Positions 10,986-19,786 of a DNA stretch of 55,353 nucleotides are shown here, piece after piece; the first letter of the stretch is position 1; every line of letters starts with the position of its first letter. The position numbers and the translations under genes are program-made. A model generated the notes under the pieces. It was given only the letters and a program-made list of their open reading frames with translations. It ran no database searches and was not told the DNA's origin. The stretch comes from Gammaproteobacteria bacterium (GTDB lineage: Bacteria > Pseudomonadota > Gammaproteobacteria > Pseudomonadales > Azotimanducaceae): NCBI GenBank assembly GCA_009846005.1, contig VXYL01000016.1, forward strand, positions 258,141-313,493. The letters run 5' to 3'.

Positions 10986-11684
10986 GTGGAAAACCAGTTC
11001 CAACCGCTAAGCGCACCACACATCGCGGTGTTGTGCCTTGTGGTCATCGTGCCAGTCGTGCTGAGCATCGCCGCACGACGCGGCGGCGAGCGGACCACGA
11101 CGATCATCTGTGTCAGCTTCGCCGCGGTGATGTTCGTCAACGTAGCCGTGCACTGGGTCTACCGACTCGCCGAGGTGGGGATCGAGGAGTTCGTGCAGCG
11201 GCACCTTCCGTTGCACATCTGCGGCATCGCGGCGCTGGCGCTCGTGGTTACGTTGCTCTTCCGCAATCGCCACACCTTCGAGATCGTCTACTTCTGGGGG
11301 CTCGCCGGGACGTTGAACGCCCTGGCGACGCCCCAACTGGAGGTGGTCTTTCCGCACTACCGGTTCTTCCAGTTCTTCATCGCCCACGGCGGCATCGTCG
11401 CGGGGGCGCTGTTCGCGGTGTGGGGATTGGGGATGCGGCCGACGTTCGCCTCGCTGGGGCGGGCCTTCGGATGGCTTTTTCTACTGACTTGCGTGTTGCT
11501 CGTGGTCAACCCGATCCTAGACAGCAACTACATGTTCCTCCAGGAACCCCCCGACTCCGCCTCGCCGTTCTTCTTCGCGCCGTGGCCCTACTACATTCCC
11601 ATTCTCGCCGGGGTCGGATTGGTGTTCTTCTTGCTGCTGCTGGCGCCGTTCGAAATCGCCAAACGGTGGCCACGGCGGCCCTAG
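10986..11684 (+). CDS. YwaF/TIGR02206-type integral membrane protein
   Basis: 232 aa membrane protein with about six TM helices and no signal peptide. LPLHICGIAALAL, YFWGLAGTLNALATPQL, FPHYRFFQFFIAHGGI and NYMFLQEPP are recognisable landmarks of the TIGR02206 (YwaF) family, whose function is unknown. It begins with GTG 28 bases after the Nramp-like gene and probably shares its transcript. Confidence 0.85.
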   Translation: MENQFQPLSAPHIAVLCLVVIVPVVLSIAARRGGERTTTIICVSFAAVMFVNVAVHWVYRLAEVGIEEFVQRHLPLHICGIAALALVVTLLFRNRHTFEIVYFWGLAGTLNALATPQLEVVFPHYRFFQFFIAHGGIVAGALFAVWGLGMRPTFASLGRAFGWLFLLTCVLLVVNPILDSNYMFLQEPPDSASPFFFAPWPYYIPILAGVGLVFFLLLLAPFEIAKRWPRRP

Positions 11685-11692
11685 CCGAGTAC

Positions 11693-11716
11693 GGGACGGG
11701 ACAAGCCCGTCCTCTA
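11693..11716. repeat. Single REP-like hairpin (form A) supplying a stop codon
   Basis: GGGACGGG at 11693-11700, loop ACAAG, arm CCCGTCCT, then CTAT. Read on the minus strand, the foot gives the TAG stop (11714-11716) of the NYN gene. It separates two convergent genes. Confidence 0.8.
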
Positions 11717-12316
11717 TGAGCGCCGTTTGCGCAGGTTGTAGGAGACCTTTTCCTGGTTGACGACGATGTGGCCCTTGGCCTGAAGCTGGGCGATCACGGA
11801 TTGCACCTCGTCGTCGCTCAAGCCGTCCTTGAACAGCGATCCGATGGTGCTGGCGAGCGTCCGTAGCTTGCGCGGTTTCGAGGAACCCCGACCGGCGAGA
11901 TTCTTGACCACGTCATCGACGATCCCGTCGTCGCCGACCGTCTTCGGAAGGCGCAGCGCGCGGATCTCGAAGAGGTCGCCGACCCGGCTGGCCTTGATGT
12001 TGCTCGCCTTAAGGTAGGTGATCAGCGGATCGAACCCCCGGTCCTTGGAGACGATGTGGAACGACGCGTCGGGTTCCCGTTCGGCGAGGCGACCGATCAT
12101 GTAGGCGATATGGAAGTCGAGCGCGTTGTGGCCGTTGCCGGAAATGCGGACGTATTCCGCAGCCTTGAGACTTTGCACCTGCATGGCGAAGTCGGTGGAG
12201 ATCTTGTGCTGGCTGGCACCCACAAACACCATGAGGTGGTAGGCCTTGTCGGTAATCGGCCCGAGATCGATGGCCTTGACGTTCTCGTAGTCGATCAGGA
12301 TGTAGTCTTTGGCCAC
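11714..12316 (-). CDS. NYN/PIN-like nuclease-domain protein
   Basis: 200 aa protein. The first 120 residues match the NYN (PIN-like, LabA/DUF88) fold: ILIDYENVK with an acidic metal ligand, VFVGASQHKI, SGNGHNALDFHIAYMIG and HIVSKDRGFDPLI, the acidic residues being the expected metal-binding set of a ribonuclease. The C-terminal ~50 residues (DDEVQSVIAQLQAKGHIVV) look like a small helix-turn-helix. Start: GTG at 12316, 7 bases after the stop of the upstream crotonase gene; a longer frame would overlap that gene. Its stop codon lies in a REP-like repeat. The RNA target is unknown. Confidence 0.85.
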   Translation of the reverse strand: MAKDYILIDYENVKAIDLGPITDKAYHLMVFVGASQHKISTDFAMQVQSLKAAEYVRISGNGHNALDFHIAYMIGRLAEREPDASFHIVSKDRGFDPLITYLKASNIKASRVGDLFEIRALRLPKTVGDDGIVDDVVKNLAGRGSSKPRKLRTLASTIGSLFKDGLSDDEVQSVIAQLQAKGHIVVNQEKVSYNLRKRRS

Positions 12317-12323
12317 GGTGCGC

Positions 12324-13112
12324 TCAACGGTTGAAGTTGGGGTCGCGCTTCTCGAGGAACGCGGCGACCGCCTCGGCATGGTCCGGGAGACGTCGGGCGA
12401 TCTGGTCGCGCAACCCTTCGCGCTCCATCACCGCGTCGAGGTCGTCCTCCATCGGGTTCTTGCGCAGCAGTTCCTTGATCATCATCACCGCGCGGGTCGG
12501 GTTGTTGGCGATCTCCTCCGCCTTGGCCAGCGCGGTGGGCAGTAGGTCGTCGGGCTCGGTGACCGCGCTCACCAGGCCCATGCGCATTGCCTCGTCCGCA
12601 GGCACCATCCGACCGGTCAGGCACATCTCCGTGGCGTTTCCAAGGCCGATGAGTTGGGCGAGAAGGTGGGTGGAACCGAGTTCGGGCATCAGTCCCATCT
12701 TGATGAAGCGGATGCTCAAGTTGGCGTTCGTGGACGCGATGCGCACGTCGCAGGGCAGGATCATCGTCAGGCCGACGCCCACCGCGTAGCCGTTGATGGC
12801 GGCGATGGTGGGCTTCGATTGACGGATGAAGTGGGTCATGTTGGCACCGCCGCGGCTAAGCTGTTCGCCCTGGCCTTGGCGGTTGGTCTCGACGCGCTCG
12901 GCGAAGTTGCCGATGTCGGCACCGGCGCAGAACGCCCGGCCCTCGCCGGTCAGGACGATGGCGCCGATGCCGTCGTCGGCATTCCAGGCGGTCATCGCGT
13001 CGATGATCTCGCCGGACATGGTGGACGTCCAGGCGTTGAGCTTGCGCGGGCGGTTCAGTCGGATGACGCCGACGCGGTCCCGGGTCTCGGTGAGGATTTC
13101 TTCGTAGGCCAT
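12324..13112 (-). CDS. Enoyl-CoA hydratase/isomerase
   Basis: 262 aa crotonase. VIRLNRPRKLNAW, oxyanion-hole segment GRAFCAGADIGNF, GYAVGVGLTMILPCD and the catalytic-Glu region GLMPELGSTHLL are present, so hydratase or isomerase activity on an enoyl-CoA is plausible. AARL-type C-terminal helix is normal length. It follows the CaiB/BaiF CoA transferase gene by 15 bases, consistent with a small acyl-CoA catabolic operon. Confidence 0.9.
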   Translation of the reverse strand: MAYEEILTETRDRVGVIRLNRPRKLNAWTSTMSGEIIDAMTAWNADDGIGAIVLTGEGRAFCAGADIGNFAERVETNRQGQGEQLSRGGANMTHFIRQSKPTIAAINGYAVGVGLTMILPCDVRIASTNANLSIRFIKMGLMPELGSTHLLAQLIGLGNATEMCLTGRMVPADEAMRMGLVSAVTEPDDLLPTALAKAEEIANNPTRAVMMIKELLRKNPMEDDLDAVMEREGLRDQIARRLPDHAEAVAAFLEKRDPNFNR

Positions 13113-13127
13113 TGATTCGTCCTTTGG

Positions 13128-14315
13128 TTAGATCGTCTTCTGTTCGCGCAAAACCGCGAGTTCGTCGTCGTCGATGCCGGCCCCGCGCAGAACTTCCTCC
13201 GTGTGGGCACCGAGTTCCGCCGCCGTCGCGCCGGGTTCGAGGGGTGTCCCGCTCATGCGGATCGGCGTCCCCACGACTTGCGTCGTCCCGCCCTCGGCAT
13301 TGGCGACCTCGGCGAAATAGCCGTTTTCCCAGGCACCGGGATCCTCGAGCGCCTGTCGGTGATCCCGCACCGGAGCGTACCGGAGTCCGGCTTCGCGCAG
13401 TACCCCGCACCAGTCGGCAGTTGGCCGGGTCTTGAACGCGGCAACGAGTTGCTCCATCAGCCAGTCGAAGACATCATGGACCGCGACCCCCTGCAACCGG
13501 TGGTCCAAGGTCAGGTCGGGTCGGTCGAGCGCGATGAAGAAGGCATCGCGCGCATGGGGCGGTACGCCGGGAATGGCGATCCAGCCGTCGGCCGTCTCGA
13601 AGGTGCCGTACACCCCCTTGATCAGCGAGTGGCCGCCGTTGGCTCGCGCGGCGGTTTCCCCCGTCAACAGGAGATGGGTGAATTCCGTGGCCTGAGCCCA
13701 GATCTGCCCGCCGAGCAGGGAAGACTCGACGCGTTGGCCCCGCCCGGTCGTCGCGCGGGCGTGCAGCGCGGCCAGAATGCCCGCCGCGAGGTTCAGTGAG
13801 GCGATGTGGTCGGCGATGAACACGCCGACCGGGGAGGGCGGATCCTGGTCGCGGCCAACCGTGCTGATGAGTCCGCCGGCCGCCTGTCCCGCGAGGTCGG
13901 CGCCTTCGCGTTCGGCATCGGGTCCAACCGGGCCGAAGGTGCTGCCTTGGGCGCAAATGATGCCGGGGTTGATTTCGGCCAGATCGTCGTGCCCGATACC
14001 CCAGCTTTCCAGGGTGCCGGGCTTGAAGTTGCTGACGAAGACGTCGGCGTCCTTGGCGAGCATCTTGAATATGTCGGCACCGCGCGGATGCCGCAGATCC
14101 AGTGCAACGCTGCGCTTGCCGCGGTTGCAGGCGGTGTAGACGGCACTGCGCGGGTCGTCTGGACCGACGTGGATGTAGCGTCCCTGGTCGCCATGATCCG
14201 GCAACTCGATCTTGATCACGTCCGCACCCATGTCGGCGAGCAGCGCTGTCGCCTGCGGGCCCTGGATGAGGAGACCGGCCTCGAGAACGCGTATGCCGCC
14301 GAGCGGTCCGGGCAA
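13128..14315 (-). CDS. CaiB/BaiF (family III) CoA transferase
   Basis: 395 aa family III CoA transferase. LGGIRVLEAG at the N-terminus, LADMGADVIKIE, NRGKRSVALDL, the catalytic-Asp segment GADLAGQAAGG and GRGQRVESSLL are typical. It would activate a carboxylic acid by CoA transfer. The start appears to be TTG (14313-14315) with GAGG 8 nt upstream; no ATG or GTG fits better. It begins 21 bases after the stop of the preceding PhyH gene and is followed by a crotonase, so activation and processing of an acid seem linked. Confidence 0.9.
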   Translation of the reverse strand: MPGPLGGIRVLEAGLLIQGPQATALLADMGADVIKIELPDHGDQGRYIHVGPDDPRSAVYTACNRGKRSVALDLRHPRGADIFKMLAKDADVFVSNFKPGTLESWGIGHDDLAEINPGIICAQGSTFGPVGPDAEREGADLAGQAAGGLISTVGRDQDPPSPVGVFIADHIASLNLAAGILAALHARATTGRGQRVESSLLGGQIWAQATEFTHLLLTGETAARANGGHSLIKGVYGTFETADGWIAIPGVPPHARDAFFIALDRPDLTLDHRLQGVAVHDVFDWLMEQLVAAFKTRPTADWCGVLREAGLRYAPVRDHRQALEDPGAWENGYFAEVANAEGGTTQVVGTPIRMSGTPLEPGATAAELGAHTEEVLRGAGIDDDELAVLREQKTI

Positions 14316-14336
14316 CTGGAAAACCTCGCTACGCGA

Positions 14337-15569
14337 TCAGTAGACCGACCGCGGCCCGGATGCCTGCTGTCGGACGCGTTCAGTGAGCTCCTGATCGATC
14401 CCGATCGCGAACAGGCCCCCCGGGCCGACGATCTTGTGGACCATCAGCTTTTCGACTTCCTTGCGTTCCCGCTCCGTGACCTCTTGGTAGGCGTCGCTCT
14501 TGAGGAACGCCTTGTAAGTGCCGCTGGTATCCATGAACGGGACGATGAATCCGGGGATGAGCGCCTGGATGATGGCGCCGCGCTTCTTGTCGGTCTGGTT
14601 CATGCCGGCCCGGTGCCAGGTGCGGGCGTCGTAGAGGACGATCGTGCCGGCCGGGGCTTCGATGACGTCGGCGTCGGGACCGGCATAGGGGAGCCCGAAC
14701 TCGGCGCGGTGGCCCCGCCGGTAGGTATTGGTGGAAATGCCCCACTCCTTGGGCGGCGGCTTGTTGGACGCGTGGCTGCCGAGTTTGAACAGGGTGGCGC
14801 CGTTCTCCTTGGTGAAGTCGGAGACGCAGACGTTGCGCTGCATGCCGAGCACAAGGTCGCCCGAGGGCACCGGAATCCGGTCGCCGGTGCCCCAGAGGTA
14901 CGGGAAGTCGTTGTGCCAGCCCTGCACTTCCCGTTTGCCGTCGTCGCGGGTCAGCGCCGAGACGCCCGGCGAGTGGCCGAGCCGGATGTCCCGCGTGTGC
15001 ATGTACTCCCGGGTCAGCCACAACGACACGGGTTCGACGCTGACCTTGGCGACTGCCGGATCCTGGGCCAGCGGCGCTTGGCGCACGGGTTCGCGCTCGG
15101 CATAGGCGTCGACGCATCCGACCCGCTGCAGGCCGTCCACGACGCTCGGCGGCAGTACGCAGGCAAGCGCGACCCAACCCTCCTTATAAAGCGTTTCCAA
15201 GTATTGGGAAGGCAGCTTCTCCGGCCCGTGGCCAATCTGAAACGTTCCCGGGGGCGTACCGTTTCCCAACGAACCGTCCGCAGCGAGGCTGGACTCCCCT
15301 AGCCGCAGCCCCGTCGCGGAATCCAACGTGGTCGTGTCCGCCTGAAGGCGCAGTCCCGTGGCGACGTGCCTGAAACCGTTGTCCGAGACGTCCCAAATCG
15401 CAGCATCGTCGACGTGTTCCTGCACGCCAAGGGTCTTGCCGTCGCTGGTCGCGAGCCAGTCGCCGTTGGCATCGGTCAAGTAGCGGAAATGGTGCCGGGG
15501 CCTGGCGACGGTGATGACCCGCGGGTTGTATTCGCTCGCGGTCTTGGGTCGTTCGCTAGTCGCTAACAC
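14337..15569 (-). CDS. Phytanoyl-CoA dioxygenase family protein with N-terminal extension
   Basis: 410 aa Fe(II)/2-oxoglutarate oxygenase of the PhyH family. Iron ligands: HND in GWHNDFPYLWG and the distal His in RTWHRAGMNQ. The first ~110 residues are unusual: a run of short beta-like segments (GDWLATSDGK, AAIWDVSDNG, GLRLQADTTTL) resembling one or two lobes of a beta-trefoil rather than any PhyH region. The start is GTG at 15569, preceded at 7-12 nt by a very strong AAGGGGG site; the longer frame starting at 15596 would place that site inside the gene. Upstream of the CoA transferase and crotonase genes, same strand. Confidence 0.87.
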   Translation of the reverse strand: MLATSERPKTASEYNPRVITVARPRHHFRYLTDANGDWLATSDGKTLGVQEHVDDAAIWDVSDNGFRHVATGLRLQADTTTLDSATGLRLGESSLAADGSLGNGTPPGTFQIGHGPEKLPSQYLETLYKEGWVALACVLPPSVVDGLQRVGCVDAYAEREPVRQAPLAQDPAVAKVSVEPVSLWLTREYMHTRDIRLGHSPGVSALTRDDGKREVQGWHNDFPYLWGTGDRIPVPSGDLVLGMQRNVCVSDFTKENGATLFKLGSHASNKPPPKEWGISTNTYRRGHRAEFGLPYAGPDADVIEAPAGTIVLYDARTWHRAGMNQTDKKRGAIIQALIPGFIVPFMDTSGTYKAFLKSDAYQEVTERERKEVEKLMVHKIVGPGGLFAIGIDQELTERVRQQASGPRSVY

Positions 15570-15613
15570 GTTGCCACCCCCTTTAAGCCGTAGCACGCGA
15601 GTATAACCGCCAC

Positions 15614-15667
15614 GTAGGGGCGACCCTTGTGGTCGCCCGGTTGGTTCGCCGACGATCTCGCCCCTAC
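15614..15667. repeat. REP-like element (form B, nested) supplying a stop codon
   Basis: GTAG at 15614-15617, stem GGGCGACC, loop CTTGT, arm GGTCGCCC ending at 15638. An outer inverted repeat pairs GTAGGGGCGA (15614-15623) with TCGCCCCTAC (15658-15667). The right-hand CTA (15664-15666) is the TAG stop of the amidohydrolase gene on the minus strand. Confidence 0.85.
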
Positions 15668-16668
15668 AGCCGATACACCCGTGCCGCGGTGCCGTAGAAC
15701 ATGGCGTGCTTCTCGTCCTCGCTGAAGTCCGCCGCGATCTTCTTCATGCCGTTCCACATGACGTGGTAGGAGATCGAGAGCTTGTCGACCGGGAAGTTGC
15801 TCTCGAACATGCAGCGGTCCGGTCCGAAGCACTCGATGGTGTGCTGGTAGTAGGGCCGCTGGGCTTCCACGAACTCGTCGGCGGTTGGCGGCATGTCGCG
15901 CTTGTCCCAGCCGAAGCCGTTGTCGGGCATCGCGAGTCCGCCGAGTTTGGCGACGACGTTGGGACACTCGGCGATCGAGGCCATGTCCTCCTTCCACTGC
16001 GCGAAGATCTCCTCGCGCCGGCCGGCGTAGGCGCCGACGCCGAGCGGCGTGCCGAAGTGGTCGAGGATCATGGTCGTGTCCGGCACCGCGCGGGCCAGGT
16101 CCAGGTAGTCGCGGTTCTGGTGGTAGAAGTGCCAAGTGTCGTAGGTGTACCCGAGTTGCCCCAGTCGTCGCATGCCGGTACGGAAGTCCTCGTCGCCGTA
16201 GGGGCAGGGCTGTCCGCGACCGGTGTTGGTGAGCGTGCCCGTTGTATCGTGGGGTCCCGCGTGGCGGATGCCGCGGAAGAGGCCCCTGCCGGCTTCCTCG
16301 TGTGCGTCGAGCACCTCTTCCACCGCGTCGCCCAGGAGCAGGTTGGCATGGCTCACGATGCCCGCGATCGTCGCCGAGCCTTCCCGCTTGGCGCTCTCGG
16401 CGGCGACGCCCGCGATGAACTCCGTCTCGCCGACCGGGCGCAGGTGTTCCGGGCCGTGACGCCGGTAGCCGGAGCGGCAATCGATGAACACCGTCTTCTC
16501 GATGTTGTGGCCGGATTCCGTGTCCGCCCAGAGATCCTCCAGCACGTAGGTCCCCCACATCGACGTTGTCTCCCAGAGGTGGTGGTGGGGATCGATGATG
16601 GGACGTCCGGGATCGACGATCTCCTCTTGGACGGCCGCGTACCATTCCGGGGTGTGTGGTTCGGGCAT
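15664..16668 (-). CDS. Amidohydrolase family protein (TIM-barrel lactonase/decarboxylase type)
   Basis: 334 aa metal-dependent hydrolase of the amidohydrolase_2 group, like 2-pyrone-4,6-dicarboxylate lactonases. IIDPHHHLWE (residues 24-33) is the first metal-binding motif; FRGIRHA, MILDHFGTPLG and MFESNFPVDKL supply the later His/Asp ligands. Predicted soluble. Substrate unknown; aromatic or sugar lactones are typical of the group. Its stop codon is contributed by a REP-like repeat. A second, longer antisense-like frame across 15563-17722 is not a gene. Confidence 0.88.
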   Translation of the reverse strand: MPEPHTPEWYAAVQEEIVDPGRPIIDPHHHLWETTSMWGTYVLEDLWADTESGHNIEKTVFIDCRSGYRRHGPEHLRPVGETEFIAGVAAESAKREGSATIAGIVSHANLLLGDAVEEVLDAHEEAGRGLFRGIRHAGPHDTTGTLTNTGRGQPCPYGDEDFRTGMRRLGQLGYTYDTWHFYHQNRDYLDLARAVPDTTMILDHFGTPLGVGAYAGRREEIFAQWKEDMASIAECPNVVAKLGGLAMPDNGFGWDKRDMPPTADEFVEAQRPYYQHTIECFGPDRCMFESNFPVDKLSISYHVMWNGMKKIAADFSEDEKHAMFYGTAARVYRL

Positions 16669-16786
16669 GTAGCCTCTCCCATAGATGACTTCCGATGGTC
16701 AGCCGACAATTGTCACCGATTGACGCCGGGCGCGGAATGTCGCGTGTAGACTCCGCATCGTACGGATACGGACTGCGGAGCGTTAA

Positions 16787-17182
16787 GTGCGCGTGACCCG
16801 CTTCTACACCACCCCGGAAGGCGGATCGGCCTTCGATGACGTAGACATTCCCGTGTCCTTCGTGTCCCCGGACGCTTGGGGCAATGAACTGCGGATGAGC
16901 GAGTCGTTCGTGTCGCCCGCCGTGCGGGTGTTCGAGGCCCCCGTCGGGGCGTTTCAGGATTGGCACAACGCCCCGCGTCGGCAGCTGTGCATCATGATGC
17001 AGGGCATCTGGGAGATCGGTACCACGGACGGCCAGAAACGCCGCTGGGGGCCGGGCGAACCCTTCCTTCCCGATGATGTCGTTGGCAAGGGCCATACCAG
17101 CGAGGTGATCGAAGGGCCGGTTCGAATGGTGTTCATCCCGCTCCCGGACGACTTGGATCTCGAAGCCTGGACGGTCCGATAG
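16787..17182 (+). CDS. Small cupin-like protein
   Basis: 131 aa single-domain protein that reads as a cupin barrel: WHNAPRRQLCIMMQGIWEI and GPGEPFLPDDVVGKGHTSE correspond to the two cupin motifs, with His residues available for metal binding. Start is GTG with GGAG 8 nt upstream. It is followed after one base by a TPR gene, so they are co-transcribed. Substrate unknown. Confidence 0.8.
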   Translation: MRVTRFYTTPEGGSAFDDVDIPVSFVSPDAWGNELRMSESFVSPAVRVFEAPVGAFQDWHNAPRRQLCIMMQGIWEIGTTDGQKRRWGPGEPFLPDDVVGKGHTSEVIEGPVRMVFIPLPDDLDLEAWTVR

Positions 17183-17183
17183 C

Positions 17184-17732
17184 GTGTTCGACCCGGTCGC
17201 CTCGCGCATCGATCTGGCGCTCGCCGCGATGAACGCCGAGTTGCCGGCCGACACGCCGGAACTCGACGCGTTGTTCGCCAAGCTGCGCTCGGCCGGGGAG
17301 AACGCGGAACGCCGGGCAACGACGCAGCGCATCTGGTCCGCCTGGTGTTCCCACCCCGATGCCGCTGCTGCCGATGCCATGCGGACGGTGGTCGAGGCAT
17401 TCGATTCCGGCGAGCTTGACCACGTCGGGGAGACCTTGGATGGCATGGTGCATCGCTGGCCGGACTGGGCGGAGGCCTGGAACAAGCGGGCCACGCTTCG
17501 CTTCGTCGAGGATCGCCACACCGAGAGCCTCGACGACATCGCCCGCACCCTGGAGCGGGAACCGCGCCACTTCGGTGCGCTTTCGGGGCTAGGCCAGATC
17601 TGCCTCGGCCACGGCGACCTCACCTCCGCGCTGTTGGCCTTCGAGCGCGTGTTGAGCATCGATCCCGGCGTCCGGGAGGTCCGCCAGGCCGTCGACATGC
17701 TCCGAAAGCGTGCCCAACCCACGATTCACTGA
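17184..17732 (+). CDS. TPR-repeat protein
   Basis: 182 aa soluble protein. The second half has two or three tetratricopeptide-like helix pairs (DWAEAWNKRATLRFVEDRH, FGALSGLGQICLGHGDL, SALLAFERVLSIDP), expected to mediate protein binding. It starts with GTG one base after the cupin stop. No catalytic motif seen. Confidence 0.8.
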   Translation: MFDPVASRIDLALAAMNAELPADTPELDALFAKLRSAGENAERRATTQRIWSAWCSHPDAAAADAMRTVVEAFDSGELDHVGETLDGMVHRWPDWAEAWNKRATLRFVEDRHTESLDDIARTLEREPRHFGALSGLGQICLGHGDLTSALLAFERVLSIDPGVREVRQAVDMLRKRAQPTIH

Positions 17733-17773
17733 CGCAGCGTGACGATCGCAGTCGGTTGGCGGATAATCGACCG

Positions 17774-19225
17774 ATGCGCGCCTATCCCCTCGAAGCCCGA
17801 CGACACAACGCGGGCCGTGCCAACGTTCCCCTGACTGCCGAGCAACTCCGCGAGTTCGTCGCCCGCGGATTCGTGACCTTGAAGTCCTCGCTGCCCGAGA
17901 GCTACCACCGGGTCATCTTCGAGAGGTTCGACGAGTTGGCCCAGGGGATCGGGCACTTCGGCAACAACCTGTTGCCGCTCATCCCGGAATTGAACGAGTT
18001 CTTCGAGGACCCGGTAGTGAAAGGCGCATTGACGAGCGTGGTTGGCGAAGGGTATTCGATGCACCCGCACCGCGCCCTGCACAAGAACCCGCCGGACAGC
18101 GACGAGCAAGAGTTTCACAAGGACAGCTACTGGGGTTATGTGCGCCGGGTCCGCAACCATCGCCCGTGGTGGGTGATGATCATGTACTTCCCCCAGGACA
18201 CCCAACTGGCCAAGGGACCCACGGCGGTGATGGACGGCAGCCAACACCTCAACCAGCGGCCGGAGGATTTCTGCCAGGAGGTCCCTATTGCCGGTCCAGC
18301 GGGGTCGTTCGTGCTGATTCACTACGACATCTGGCACCGCAAGATGAAAAACCGTACCGAGGCCAATCGGTACATGTTCAAATTCGAGTTCGTGCGCCTG
18401 CGGCCCCCGGCCCGAGTCGATGCGGGGATTCGCTGGCGCAAACCCCGAAAGACGCCCGGCCTCGATCTCTCGCCGGTGTGGCAGTCCACCTGGAGCTGGC
18501 TTGCGGGGCAGGGGGCCCCGGCAGCGAACGGCAAGGCAAGCGTCGACGACTTGGGTGCCGACGACGAATCCGTCGGCATCAACGCGGGCTACCGGTTGGG
18601 CCTGCACAACGAGACGCGCGCCCTGCTTGACGCGCTGGACTCGAATCCCGCCACCCACGGGAACAAGCGCCGGTACTCGGACAACGGCCAGATCTGGCGC
18701 GAGGACGCCGTGGTACGCAACGCGGCCCATGGTTTGGTCCAGGCGGGCGACAGGTCCGTCCCGGGGCTCGTCGATGTGCTCCGCGACGGCACCCCGCGCG
18801 GCCGCAAGCACGCCGCTTTCGCGCTGGGGGAGATTGGCGCCGCGGACGCCGGGGACGCCTTGATCGATGCCTTGGCCGACGACGACGTCCACGTCCGCAT
18901 CGCTGCGGCGGAAGCCCTCGGCATCATCGAACCCACGCCGGCGACCCGCGACGGCCTGTTGGCGGCATTGGGTGACCCGGCATCCGAAGTCCGTTTCGAC
19001 GCGGCGCTGTCACTGACCCGGGCCGCGGTGTGCGGTTGCACCGAACTGATGGCCGGAACCGTGGCGCGGCTCGAGGAAGCCCTGTTCGACACCAACCGCT
19101 ACGTCAGCGCCTACGCGGCCGAAACGCTGGAGCGAATCGGCACGCGCGAGGCGTTCGACGCCTTGGTGCCGTTCCTGCGGACCGCCCGTTGGTGCCCGCA
19201 TACGGACAACCGCCGACCCTTTTGA
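17774..19225 (+). CDS. Phytanoyl-CoA dioxygenase domain fused to HEAT repeats
   Basis: 483 aa. Residues about 15-220 are a PhyH-family Fe(II)/2-oxoglutarate oxygenase with iron ligands in EFHKDSYWG (HxD) and IWHRKMKNRT (distal His). After a linker, residues about 310-480 contain four to five HEAT/PBS-lyase-like repeats (VPGLVDVLRDG, RGRKHAAFALGEIG, VRIAAAEALG, EVRFDAALSL, YVSAYAAETLERIG), a protein-binding solenoid. The ATG at 17774 is used; an in-frame TTG lies 18 bases upstream. The C-terminus ends ARWCPHTDNRRPF. Kinase gene follows after four bases. Confidence 0.88.
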   Translation: MRAYPLEARRHNAGRANVPLTAEQLREFVARGFVTLKSSLPESYHRVIFERFDELAQGIGHFGNNLLPLIPELNEFFEDPVVKGALTSVVGEGYSMHPHRALHKNPPDSDEQEFHKDSYWGYVRRVRNHRPWWVMIMYFPQDTQLAKGPTAVMDGSQHLNQRPEDFCQEVPIAGPAGSFVLIHYDIWHRKMKNRTEANRYMFKFEFVRLRPPARVDAGIRWRKPRKTPGLDLSPVWQSTWSWLAGQGAPAANGKASVDDLGADDESVGINAGYRLGLHNETRALLDALDSNPATHGNKRRYSDNGQIWREDAVVRNAAHGLVQAGDRSVPGLVDVLRDGTPRGRKHAAFALGEIGAADAGDALIDALADDDVHVRIAAAEALGIIEPTPATRDGLLAALGDPASEVRFDAALSLTRAAVCGCTELMAGTVARLEEALFDTNRYVSAYAAETLERIGTREAFDALVPFLRTARWCPHTDNRRPF

Positions 19226-19229
19226 CCGC

Positions 19230-19748
19230 GTGCCGGTACGCGGGACCTCTGTCGCGTTCATCGTCTTGGGTGGCTTGCCCGGCACCGGCAAGTCGACATT
19301 GGCGAATGCGCTGGCGGAGCGGCTTGGCGCGATGCATCTGCGCATCGACACGATCGAACAGGCCCTGCGCGATGCCGGTCAAACCATCGCGGGACCGGAG
19401 GGCTATCTCGTAGCCCGGGATGTCGCTCGCGAGAACCTCCGACTCGGGGTGGCGGTCATCGTCGATGCCGTCAATCCCATCGCCTACACGCGCGAACTCT
19501 GGCACGGGACCGCCGCGGCGACCGGCGCGCGGTTGGTCGAGATCGAGCTTGTCTGCAGCGACAGCACCGAGCATCGGCACCGCGTCGAGTCCCGAACCGT
19601 CGACATCGACGGATTCCGATTGCCGACGTGGCAGGATGTGTTGGACCGGGAATACGAGCCGTGGCGAACGGCTGAAGTCGTGGATACGGCAGGCACGAGC
19701 GTCGAGGCAGCGCTCGCCGAAGTGGTTCGCCGTGGGCGGTTAGACTAA
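19230..19748 (+). CDS. P-loop AAA/zeta-like kinase
   Basis: 172 aa nucleotide-binding protein. Walker A GLPGTGKST is at residues 15-23, RIDTIEQAL follows, and VIVDAVNP is a Walker B-like strand. This is the pattern of small P-loop kinases (gluconate/chloramphenicol phosphotransferase or zeta-toxin-like), acting on an unknown small molecule. Start is GTG, four bases after the PhyH-HEAT stop, indicating one transcript. No antitoxin-like partner is next to it. Confidence 0.82.
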   Translation: MPVRGTSVAFIVLGGLPGTGKSTLANALAERLGAMHLRIDTIEQALRDAGQTIAGPEGYLVARDVARENLRLGVAVIVDAVNPIAYTRELWHGTAAATGARLVEIELVCSDSTEHRHRVESRTVDIDGFRLPTWQDVLDREYEPWRTAEVVDTAGTSVEAALAEVVRRGRLD

Positions 19749-19786
19749 ACGGCTTCAATCTCAATCCGGAGGGGGGACCGGTCGCC

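Noticed and set aside
15563-17722. 719-residue open frame on the minus strand
   Set aside because: It runs antisense to the cupin and TPR genes and out of frame with the amidohydrolase gene; residues are Arg/Ser/Pro-rich low-complexity typical of GC-rich shadow frames.
19230-19748. Zeta toxin
   Set aside because: P-loop kinase fold fits, but no epsilon-like antitoxin lies next to it.
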